Source: Flavobacteriales bacterium
GTDB lineage: Bacteria > Bacteroidota > Bacteroidia > Flavobacteriales > BACL11
Reading direction: 5' to 3'
NCBI GenBank assembly: GCA_002697505.1
Contig: NZWA01000076.1
Coordinates: forward strand, 22,831-27,952
Length of the DNA stretch: 5,122 bases
The position numbers and the translations under genes are program-made. Shown here piece after piece: positions 1-5,122 of the stretch (positions are counted from its first letter, which is position 1; every line of letters starts with the position of its first letter). Below the pieces are notes generated by a model. It worked only from the letters and a program-made list of their open reading frames with translations, had not been told where the DNA came from and made no database searches.

Positions 1-342
1 TGGAATATTGTCAAGACCTTTGCAAATAGCATTAATATATAAACCAGATCCGCCTACTACAAATAAAATTTTATTATTAATTGATTCTATTAGATTAATT
101 GCTTCATTTTCAAACATACCTGCATTAAACTCTGAATTTATAGATCTATCTTTAATAAAATGATGTCTAACTTGACGCAATTGATCTTTGCTTGGAGGTG
201 CAGTTCCAATGTTTAGTTCTTTATAAAATTGTCTAGAGTCACATGAAATAATTTCTGATTTAAAGTGCTTAGCTAATTCAATGCTTAGACTAGTTTTTCC
301 TATGGCGGTTGGTCCTAAAATTATTACTAATTTTTTTTTCAT
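1..342 (-). CDS. miaA: tRNA dimethylallyltransferase MiaA, N-terminal part (cut by window edge)
   Basis: MiaA transfers a dimethylallyl group from dimethylallyl diphosphate to N6 of adenosine 37 in tRNAs that read UNN codons, giving i6A37; it acts in the cytoplasm. The first 114 codons are visible and run open to base 1, so roughly the last two thirds of the protein lies outside. The P-loop GPTAIGKT is at residues 10-17, DSRQFY at 35-40 (holding the family's conserved Asp), NIGTA at 44-48, HHF at 60-62, and GGSGLY at 97-102. The wording resembles Bacteroidota MiaA. The ATG at 342 is the first possible start, because an in-frame TAA lies two codons upstream, and the P-loop is at the usual distance from it. 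Codons 2-4 are all AAA, a run of nine A. Residue 59, just before HH, is Arg where I would expect Pro, a small oddity. The gene follows cca on the same strand after 73 bases, so it may be the last-read gene of that operon or have its own promoter. The identification is secure. Confidence 0.96.
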   Translation of the reverse strand, partial: MKKKLVIILGPTAIGKTSLSIELAKHFKSEIISCDSRQFYKELNIGTAPPSKDQLRQVRHHFIKDRSINSEFNAGMFENEAINLIESINNKILFVVGGSGLYINAICKGLDNIP

Positions 343-415
343 AATTTAATATTTAGAAAAATCATCATATTCATAAAATTATCTTTGTATGCCAATATAA
401 GTTGAATAAAGTATT
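343..415 (-). promoter_or_regulatory. cca-miaA intergenic gap with a weak promoter candidate
   Basis: This 73-base gap is the only break between coding regions downstream of dapD. On the minus strand TATATTGG (bases 399-392) differs by one base from the Bacteroidota -7 element TAnnTTTG and lies about 50 bases before the miaA start. I see no TTG at the expected -33 spacing. I see no convincing hairpin followed by a T run, so nothing here argues that transcription from cca stops. The gap could be a plain operon spacer or a weak internal promoter for miaA. Confidence 0.25.
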
Positions 416-1840
416 TTATAACTTAGATTTAATTTTCAATTCATTTGCTTTTTGTTTCAAAAATTTAAGAGCATCTATTTTATTATTTTTGATATAACCA
501 TCTAAAATAGCATTTTTAATAGCATTTTTAAGAATACCTATTTCTTTTCCCCTATTGATTTCAAAAAGATCAATTATTTCATTTCCATTAATTGGAGGTT
601 GAAAATTTCTAATTTTATCTTTTTCTTCAACAATTTTTATTTTCTTTCTTACTAATTGAAAATTATTTTGATATTTTTTTACTTTTTCTTTGTTTTTTGA
701 AGTAATATCAGCATCACAAAGTAGCATTAAATCATCAATATCATTTCCAGCATCAAATAGTAAGCGTCTAACTGCTGAATCGGTAACAATGTCTTTAGCT
801 AAGATAATCGGTCTTAAATGTAATAAAACTAGTTTTTTCACGTATTTCATTTTATCATTTAAAGGAAGTTTTAATTTTCTAAAAATATTCGACACCATTT
901 TACTTCCAATAAATTCATGAGCATGAAATGTCCACCCGTGTCCTTCTTCATATTTTTTAGTTATAGGCTTAGCTATATCATGTAATAAAGCAGCCCATCT
1001 CAGCCATAAATTATCAGTGTTTATACTGATATTGTCTAATACTTGTAATGTATGTTTGAAATTATCTTTGTGTGCATGATTATTTTTAATTTCTACACCA
1101 ACTAAAGAGACTAATTCATTGAAAAAAATATGAAGTAATTTTGTTTTGTGAAGTAAATTTATTCCAATAGAAGGTTTCTTGGACAGAAGTATTTTATTAA
1201 ATTCATCAGTAATTCTTTCTTGCGAAACAATTGACAGTCGTTTTCTATTTTTTTGTATTGAGTCTAATGTAGACTTTTTAATACTGAAGTTTAATTCTGA
1301 TGCAAATCTTATTGCACGCATCATTCTTAATGGATCATCTGAAAATGTTTTGCAAGGGTCAAGTGGAGTTGCAATTACTTGATCAATAATATCTTGCTTG
1401 CCATTAAATGGATCAATTAATTTACCGAAATCTTTTTTATTTAGCTTAATTGCTAATGCATTAATTGTAAAATCTCTTCTAAGTTGATCTTCATGAAGCG
1501 TGCCATTTTCAATTATTGGTTTTCTGCTATTTTTTCTATATGATTCAGATCTTGCACCAACAAATTCATAATTTTCATTATCTAAGTAAACTAGAGCAGT
1601 GCCAAAGTTTTTAAAAACTTGAAATTTTGCTTTTTTACCAAGAATATTTTGAACTTCTTCTGCTAATTTGATACCGCTCCCAACACAAACAAAGTCAATA
1701 TCAGTATTTTTTTTAATTCTTCCCATCAGTAAATCTCTTACCCAACCACCAACAACATATGTTTCATAATTTAATTTGTCGGCACATTTACCAACTATAT
1801 TAAATATTTTTTTGTCGAGAAATTTAGAATATTTATTCAT
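416..1840 (-). CDS. cca: CCA tRNA nucleotidyltransferase with HD domain (class II)
   Basis: This cytoplasmic enzyme adds or repairs the 3'-terminal CCA of tRNAs using CTP and ATP without a nucleic-acid template. At 474 residues it has the usual length of HD-domain bacterial CCA enzymes. The nucleotidyltransferase head has GGWVRD at 31-36 and the metal-binding TDIDF at 46-50 (D47, D49). RRDFTINALA is at 121-130, and DDPLRMMRAIRFA at 168-180 carries the nucleotide-selecting region of class II enzymes. QERITDEF follows at 207-214. The HD phosphohydrolase-like domain shows H263, HD at 287-288, H306/H308 and D376/D378. The C-terminal block PPINGNEI (415-422) with IGILKNAIKNAILDG (434-448) is typical of the Bacteroidota form. 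The ATG overlaps the stop of the upstream synthase gene as ATGA, and the motif positions fit this start. Sequence alone cannot exclude an A-adding-only or CC-adding-only variant, but a poly(A) polymerase is less likely given the HD domain and motif wording. Confidence 0.95.
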   Translation of the reverse strand: MNKYSKFLDKKIFNIVGKCADKLNYETYVVGGWVRDLLMGRIKKNTDIDFVCVGSGIKLAEEVQNILGKKAKFQVFKNFGTALVYLDNENYEFVGARSESYRKNSRKPIIENGTLHEDQLRRDFTINALAIKLNKKDFGKLIDPFNGKQDIIDQVIATPLDPCKTFSDDPLRMMRAIRFASELNFSIKKSTLDSIQKNRKRLSIVSQERITDEFNKILLSKKPSIGINLLHKTKLLHIFFNELVSLVGVEIKNNHAHKDNFKHTLQVLDNISINTDNLWLRWAALLHDIAKPITKKYEEGHGWTFHAHEFIGSKMVSNIFRKLKLPLNDKMKYVKKLVLLHLRPIILAKDIVTDSAVRRLLFDAGNDIDDLMLLCDADITSKNKEKVKKYQNNFQLVRKKIKIVEEKDKIRNFQPPINGNEIIDLFEINRGKEIGILKNAIKNAILDGYIKNNKIDALKFLKQKANELKIKSKL

Positions 1841-2379
1841 CGTATAATTTTAGTCACTTCACCAATTAAATTCACTTTTAATATTTTAGATGGCTCATGT
1901 AGCAACCTATCAATTTCAAGATCAACAACATAATCAACATTAGCTATAATTTTTGGGTTAATTTCTGAAAATCTTTTTGGAAATTCTTCTCCACTTATGT
2001 TAGCAGACGTTGATACAATAGCATTATTAAATTTTAATATTAACTTTTTGCAAAATTCATTTTGAACTATTCTTATTGCTGCACTTTTGTCATAGGCAAG
2101 AAGATTTTTTGCAAGACCTTTCACATTTGGATAAATTATAGTAGTTGGTGATGAGTTTTTAGCTTCTTTCGATTTAATTTTTGTGTAATTAAGTAATTGA
2201 TTACAATTGCCAACCAAAGTAATTAAAGCTTTAGATTCGTTTCTTTCTTTTATTTGATATATTCTTTCAACTGCTTTTTCATTTGTGGCATCACAACCAA
2301 TACCCCAAATTGTATCTGTAGGATATAATATAACTCCTCCATTTATTAAAACTTTTAGTGCTTCATTAATAATTTTCAT
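1837..2379 (-). CDS. tsaC: Threonylcarbamoyl-AMP synthase (Sua5/YrdC/TsaC family)
   Basis: The enzyme makes L-threonylcarbamoyl-AMP from threonine, bicarbonate and ATP. TsaD and its partners then transfer the group to A37 of tRNAs reading ANN codons, giving t6A. At 180 residues this is a stand-alone YrdC domain without the extra C-terminal Sua5 domain, so tsaC is the better symbol. Visible motifs are PTDTIWGIGCDA at 20-31, the basic K44/R46/S49-K50 cluster that lines the nucleotide and threonine pocket in the family, SPTTIIYP at 77-84, AIRIV at 101-105 and STSANISG at 123-130. The tail EPSKILKV (161-168) stands where many homologues have a Ser-Ser-Thr/Ile stretch. Both ends overlap neighbouring genes as ATGA, with the glycosyltransferase upstream and cca downstream, which fixes the start well and suggests translational coupling. 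The family assignment is firm. Some YrdC relatives have other roles, but the intact motifs and the cca/miaA neighbours favour t6A synthesis. Confidence 0.94.
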   Translation of the reverse strand: MKIINEALKVLINGGVILYPTDTIWGIGCDATNEKAVERIYQIKERNESKALITLVGNCNQLLNYTKIKSKEAKNSSPTTIIYPNVKGLAKNLLAYDKSAAIRIVQNEFCKKLILKFNNAIVSTSANISGEEFPKRFSEINPKIIANVDYVVDLEIDRLLHEPSKILKVNLIGEVTKIIR

Positions 2380-3500
2380 AATGATTTATATAAATTCATT
2401 AAATTAATTGCAATTTTTTCATCAGTAAAATTTTGAGCATATTCGTATCCACTACTAGTCATTTTATTTTTTATTTCATTTGATGATTGAATTTTTAAAA
2501 TGGCATTTTTAATATCTTCTGATGATAATGGATTAATATATGATGTATGCGGTCCACCAGCTTCACTGAAGCAACCATCTTTTGAAGTAATTACTGGAAC
2601 TTTTGAAAAAAGAGCTTCTAAAATTGGTATTCCAAATCCTTCAAAAATTGAAGGATAAATCATTATTTCAGCTTTAGCGTATATTGCTCTAATTTCGTTC
2701 AAGCTAAGATTATTAATAAATAAAACATTTTTTTCTAAATTGTTGACTTGAATATATTTTAAACATTTTTTTTTGTAATTCTTTCCGTTTCCTACTACAA
2801 CTAATTTTTGATTTGGAATTTTTTTGATGGCTTTTAATAAATTCAATAAATTTTTTCTTTCCTCTATCGTTCCTACATACAATAAAAATTTGTTTGGTAA
2901 ATTATATTTTTTAGCTACTAGATTTTGTTTATCTATTGCTATTTCTTTTTGAAAAATATTATTACATCCTTGATAAATAACAGTAATTTTTTCTTCAGAA
3001 ATATTAAAAAATTTAATAATATCCTTTTTAGTTTGTTGACTTACAGCAATAATTTTATTAGCTCTTTCACATGCAGATTTAAATTTCTTAAAATAAATAT
3101 ATCTATCAAATGCATTAAACAAATTCGGGTATCTGATAAATATTAGGTCATGAATGGTAACTATTGTTTTAATTCCAGTTGCTTCAATACCGTATGGAAT
3201 TTCATTGGAAAGCCCATGGTAAATATCAATTTCATCATTTAATAAATCATCTATTACTTTTTTACTTCTCCAAAGAATATCAAAAGATTTATAAAAGAGA
3301 TTTTTAGGAGTTTTAATATATATATTTTTGTTTGAATTGATAAAATCAAGACGCTCATTTCTACTATCATTACTAGTATATATGTAGTATTTGTTATTTG
3401 TAAAATTTTTTGAAACAACTCTTATTGTATCTCTAGAATAATTACCTAGTCCAGTGTTATTGAAAAACGCTCTTTTACCATCATATCCTAATTTTATCAT
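2376..3500 (-). CDS. Glycosyltransferase family 4 (GT-B fold) protein, substrate unknown
   Basis: A retaining GT-B glycosyltransferase of 374 residues, the normal length for family GT4. Such enzymes move a sugar from a nucleotide-sugar donor to a lipid carrier, polysaccharide or other acceptor, usually at the cytoplasmic face of the inner membrane. The N-terminal half has DGKRAFFNNTGLGNYSR at 7-23 (the glycine-rich acceptor-side loop), HGLSNEIP at 95-102, TIHDL at 115-119 and VSQQTKKDI at 153-161. The C-terminal donor domain begins near YVGTIEERKN (208-217) and contains PSIFEGFGIPILEAL at 283-297 with the E-x7-E pair E287/E295. I see no signal peptide or membrane helix. It sits inside an operon between dapD and the threonylcarbamoyl-AMP synthase, with ATGA overlaps at both ends, and there is no polysaccharide cluster nearby. 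The acceptor is unknown; lipopolysaccharide core, O-antigen and capsule are all possible. Resemblance to mannosyltransferase-type GT4 enzymes is only an impression. A run of nine A encodes Lys243-245. Confidence 0.9.
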   Translation of the reverse strand: MIKLGYDGKRAFFNNTGLGNYSRDTIRVVSKNFTNNKYYIYTSNDSRNERLDFINSNKNIYIKTPKNLFYKSFDILWRSKKVIDDLLNDEIDIYHGLSNEIPYGIEATGIKTIVTIHDLIFIRYPNLFNAFDRYIYFKKFKSACERANKIIAVSQQTKKDIIKFFNISEEKITVIYQGCNNIFQKEIAIDKQNLVAKKYNLPNKFLLYVGTIEERKNLLNLLKAIKKIPNQKLVVVGNGKNYKKKCLKYIQVNNLEKNVLFINNLSLNEIRAIYAKAEIMIYPSIFEGFGIPILEALFSKVPVITSKDGCFSEAGGPHTSYINPLSSEDIKNAILKIQSSNEIKNKMTSSGYEYAQNFTDEKIAINLMNLYKSL

Positions 3501-4318
3501 ACTGAAATATTATAATCTCTTAAAGCGTTATTTAATGAGGTTTTTTTATCCGTACTTTGTTTTCTTTTACCAATAATTAGTGCGCAAGCAACTCCATATT
3601 TTCCGGATTTAAACTCTTTTTGATATGTTCCAGGAATAACTACAGATCTAGATGGAATGTATCCCTTATATTCAATTGGATTTTCATTACTTACATCAAT
3701 AATTTTTGTTGAGGCTGTAATGACAACATTTGCTCCTAATACCGCTTCTTTTTCAATTTTGACACCTTCAACAATTATAGATCTAGAGCCTATAAAAACA
3801 TTGTCCTCAATAATTACAGGATGAGCTTGAACTGGTTCAAGAACACCACCAATTCCTACGCCTCCGGAAATATGTACATTTTTACCTATCTGCGCACAGC
3901 TACCAACGGTTGCCCATGTATCAATCATCGTTCCTTCATCAACATATGCACCAATATTAACATACGAAGGCATCATTATAACCCCTCTTGCTAAAAACGC
4001 ACCAAACCTTGCAATTGCATGAGGAACAACTCTTACGCCAAGTTCTTTAAAGTTTGATTTCAATTTCATTTTATCGTAAAATTGTAATTCTCCGGCTTTT
4101 ATAACTTCCATTTTTTGAGTAGGGAAGTATAAAATTACCGCTTTTTTAATCCACTCTTGAACTTGCCATTTATTAGATGAATTGGTTGCAATTCTTAGTT
4201 TTCCATCATCCAAATCTTTAATTATGGAATTAATACATTCTTTAACGCTATAGTCACTTAATAAATTTTTATTTTCCCAAGCTTCACTTATTATTTTTTC
4301 TCTGTTTTCATTGTTCAT
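3497..4318 (-). CDS. dapD: 2,3,4,5-tetrahydropyridine-2,6-dicarboxylate N-succinyltransferase
   Basis: DapD transfers the succinyl group from succinyl-CoA to tetrahydrodipicolinate, giving N-succinyl-2-amino-6-oxopimelate in the succinylase branch of diaminopimelate and lysine synthesis. It is a cytoplasmic homotrimer. The protein has 273 residues, the usual length. A helical N-terminal domain contains WQVQEWIKKAV at 51-61 and KMKLKSNFKELGVRVVP at 83-99. Hexapeptide repeats of a left-handed beta helix follow from about 100 to 210, including PSYVNIGAYVDEGT at 117-130, DTWATVGSCAQIG at 133-145 and GGVGIGGVLEP at 152-162. The C-terminal part has ALIIGKRK at 246-253 and ends in ALRDYNISV. The wording matches the Bacteroidota DapD type closely. 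The next in-frame ATG is at codon 70, inside the domain, so the start at 4318 is right. It is the first gene of the coupled operon, with its stop overlapping the glycosyltransferase start as ATGA. A promoter element lies only four bases before the start codon. Confidence 0.97.
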   Translation of the reverse strand: MNNENREKIISEAWENKNLLSDYSVKECINSIIKDLDDGKLRIATNSSNKWQVQEWIKKAVILYFPTQKMEVIKAGELQFYDKMKLKSNFKELGVRVVPHAIARFGAFLARGVIMMPSYVNIGAYVDEGTMIDTWATVGSCAQIGKNVHISGGVGIGGVLEPVQAHPVIIEDNVFIGSRSIIVEGVKIEKEAVLGANVVITASTKIIDVSNENPIEYKGYIPSRSVVIPGTYQKEFKSGKYGVACALIIGKRKQSTDKKTSLNNALRDYNISV

Positions 4319-4322
4319 GTTG

Positions 4323-4330
4323 CAAATATA
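4323..4330 (-). promoter_or_regulatory. Bacteroidota-type -7 promoter element upstream of dapD
   Basis: On the minus strand the bases read TATATTTG, an exact match to the TAnnTTTG element recognised by the primary sigma factor of Bacteroidota. It lies in the 33-base gap between the secreted-protein gene and dapD, where an operon promoter is expected. The nearest upstream TTG (bases 4360-4358) is 27 bases away, longer than the usual -33 to -7 spacing, so the -33 element is poor. The element ends four bases before the dapD ATG, so the 5' leader would be almost absent. I noticed no other exact match just upstream of another gene start in the window. Confidence 0.6.
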
Positions 4331-4351
4331 ATTTTAGATTAGAAAAGTAAT

Positions 4352-5122
4352 TTATTCCAATATTATTTTTTTGAAGGTTGAGTAATAGTTGCTTTCTATT
4401 TTTAAAATATAAATTCCTTTGCTAAATTTATCTAACTCAAAACTATCAAAATAGTCTCTTTTAACTTTTATATTTTTGTTTTTAATAATATCTCCATAAA
4501 TATTTAAAATTGATAAATTGTAATTATCTGTATTCATATTTTTCATTTCAATTTTAATTTTGTTATCTGTTGGATTTGGAAAAATCGAAATATTATTTTT
4601 TATTTCTGAAACTAATGATACTATAGAACAGCTATCCTCACACATTGAAAGAGAATTAAAAGAACCACTCCCATCTCCAGTGCTTATACAGCTATTTCCA
4701 ATACAGTTCCAGGTATTATTTATTAAAATTGAGTCACCCAAAAATAAAGCTAGTCCTCCAGAATTGTTTCCAATAAACATATCTGACATACCATCATTAT
4801 TAATATCATTTATGGCTATGCTTGATTGGCCCCCGTCCCATAAGTTTTGCCAATTTGTTACTTCAGTAAATATACCACTGAGATTGTTATCAATATTAGA
4901 AAATTTAAAAATTTCTCCGGTGTAAGATCCAGAGAACAAAAAGTATATTCCGTTACTATCCATTAAAAATGGATCACTAAATCCTGTATTAATTATTGAT
5001 TGATTAATATCAATTCCGCCAAAATTTGTAATTACGCTGTCAAATATAGCAGTATTAACGTTGCCAGAATTAGGACAGTAATTAATTGTACCATCTTGTT
5101 CCCCAATCAGTAAATCTAGTAG
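4352..5122 (-). CDS. Secreted FG-GAP/VCBS-type repeat protein with T9SS sorting domain (C-terminal part)
   Basis: The frame is open from the stop at 4352 to the window edge at 5122, giving 256 visible residues; the true start is upstream. The Met at 4963 is internal, because the reading frame continues through it with family-like sequence. Numbering from the first visible codon, DLLIGEQDGTINY (3-15) looks like the end of one beta-propeller blade. DINNDGMSDMFIGN (106-119) is a typical FG-GAP/VCBS calcium loop with D106, N108, D110 and D114. Residues 140-165 hold a four-cysteine module (C140, C145, C161, C165). The last 80 or so residues form a T9SS type A sorting domain, with FPNPT at 181-185, ILNIYGD at 205-211 and KGIYILKI at 235-242, ending in KKIILE. 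The protein is therefore expected to cross the outer membrane through the type IX system, with the tail removed and the body released or anchored to the surface. Its function is unknown; such repeats usually serve adhesion or binding, sometimes beside an enzymatic domain that is not visible here. Confidence 0.9.
   Translation of the reverse strand, partial: LLDLLIGEQDGTINYCPNSGNVNTAIFDSVITNFGGIDINQSIINTGFSDPFLMDSNGIYFLFSGSYTGEIFKFSNIDNNLSGIFTEVTNWQNLWDGGQSSIAINDINNDGMSDMFIGNNSGGLALFLGDSILINNTWNCIGNSCISTGDGSGSFNSLSMCEDSCSIVSLVSEIKNNISIFPNPTDNKIKIEMKNMNTDNYNLSILNIYGDIIKNKNIKVKRDYFDSFELDKFSKGIYILKIESNYYSTFKKIILE
4355..4597 (-). other. T9SS type A C-terminal sorting domain
   Basis: This segment encodes the terminal beta-sandwich signal that directs cargo through the type IX secretion system and is cleaved on export. 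It starts at NNISIFPNPT and has the usual order: PNPT, then a hydrophobic strand with NIYGD, then an FSKGIYILKI strand, and a final basic KKIILE. The order and length (about 80 residues) match the type A signal family, and the protein stops straight after it. It implies that the genome also encodes the Por/Spr/Gld secretion machinery, which is not in this window. Confidence 0.9.
4628..4711 (-). other. Four-cysteine module between the propeller-like part and the sorting domain
   Basis: The 28-residue stretch begins with WNCIGNSC and ends with SLSMCEDSC, with a Gly/Ser-rich turn (GDGSGS) between the two pairs. Cysteine spacing is C-x4-C-x15-C-x3-C. Only one further cysteine is visible in this protein, at residue 16, so the clustering is striking. 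Similar W-x-C...C...G-x-G...SL..C...C units are, from memory, found near the C-terminus of secreted proteins in Flavobacteriales. An extracellular disulphide-bonded knot is the likely reading. Its role is unknown to me. Confidence 0.6.

Noticed and set aside
380..387. Plus-strand TATCTTTG, an exact TAnnTTTG match, possible antisense promoter into cca.
   Set aside because: No TTG at the -33 position and no plus-strand gene downstream. A short motif in such AT-rich DNA occurs by chance.
690..920. Plus-strand open frame of 76 codons.
   Set aside because: It lies wholly within the well-supported cca gene on the other strand and has no recognisable motif.
1179..1382. Plus-strand open frame of 67 codons.
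   Set aside because: It is antisense to the conserved core of cca and shows no domain of its own.
2925..3146. Plus-strand open frame of 73 codons rich in Phe, Ile and Asn that might look like a membrane peptide.
   Set aside because: The composition is the mirror of Lys/Asn-rich glycosyltransferase codons; there is no independent support.
4319..4351. Terminator for the secreted-protein gene in the 33-base gap.
   Set aside because: I could not find an inverted repeat with a T run; only the promoter element stands out.
4560..4925. Plus-strand open frame of 121 codons opposite the secreted protein.
   Set aside because: The minus strand has clear FG-GAP and sorting-domain motifs across the same bases, so this is a shadow frame.
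4961..4963. Met at 4963 as the start of the secreted protein.
   Set aside because: The frame stays open to the window edge with propeller-like sequence upstream, and no signal peptide follows this Met.

Overview
The window is very AT-rich, and every gene I can support lies on the minus strand. It most likely comes from a member of the Bacteroidota, probably an AT-rich Flavobacteriales lineage. Three things point there: a C-terminal type IX secretion (T9SS) sorting domain on the rightmost gene, a TAnnTTTG promoter element of the Bacteroidota type just upstream of dapD, and Bacteroidota-like wording of the MiaA, DapD and CCA-enzyme motifs. No Shine-Dalgarno sequences stand out. A habitat or genus cannot be fixed from the sequence alone; a marine origin is only a guess.

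Layout in the direction of transcription (right to left): (1) 5122-4352, the C-terminal 256 residues of a secreted FG-GAP/VCBS-type protein with a four-cysteine module and a T9SS type A sorting domain, its N-terminus lying beyond the window. (2) A 33-base gap holding a perfect TAnnTTTG element. (3) dapD, 4318-3497. (4) A family 4 glycosyltransferase, 3500-2376. (5) A Sua5/YrdC-type threonylcarbamoyl-AMP synthase, 2379-1837. (6) An HD-domain CCA tRNA nucleotidyltransferase, 1840-416. (7) A 73-base gap. (8) The first 114 codons of miaA, 342-1, cut by the window edge.

The four genes from dapD to cca are joined by three consecutive ATGA stop/start overlaps, so they very probably form one translationally coupled operon. 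It combines lysine/diaminopimelate synthesis (dapD), a glycosyltransferase of unknown substrate, and tRNA maturation. With miaA next in line, three tRNA genes stand together: t6A37 synthesis, 3'-CCA addition and i6A37 synthesis. The T9SS protein is a separate unit that happens to end just before the operon promoter.

I found no RNA genes, mobile elements, CRISPR arrays or long repeats, and no sign of a new multi-gene system. The window is mainly a conserved housekeeping operon. The points most worth a second look are the possible near-leaderless dapD promoter, the run of ATGA couplings, the glycosyltransferase inside the operon, and the small cysteine module before the sorting domain.
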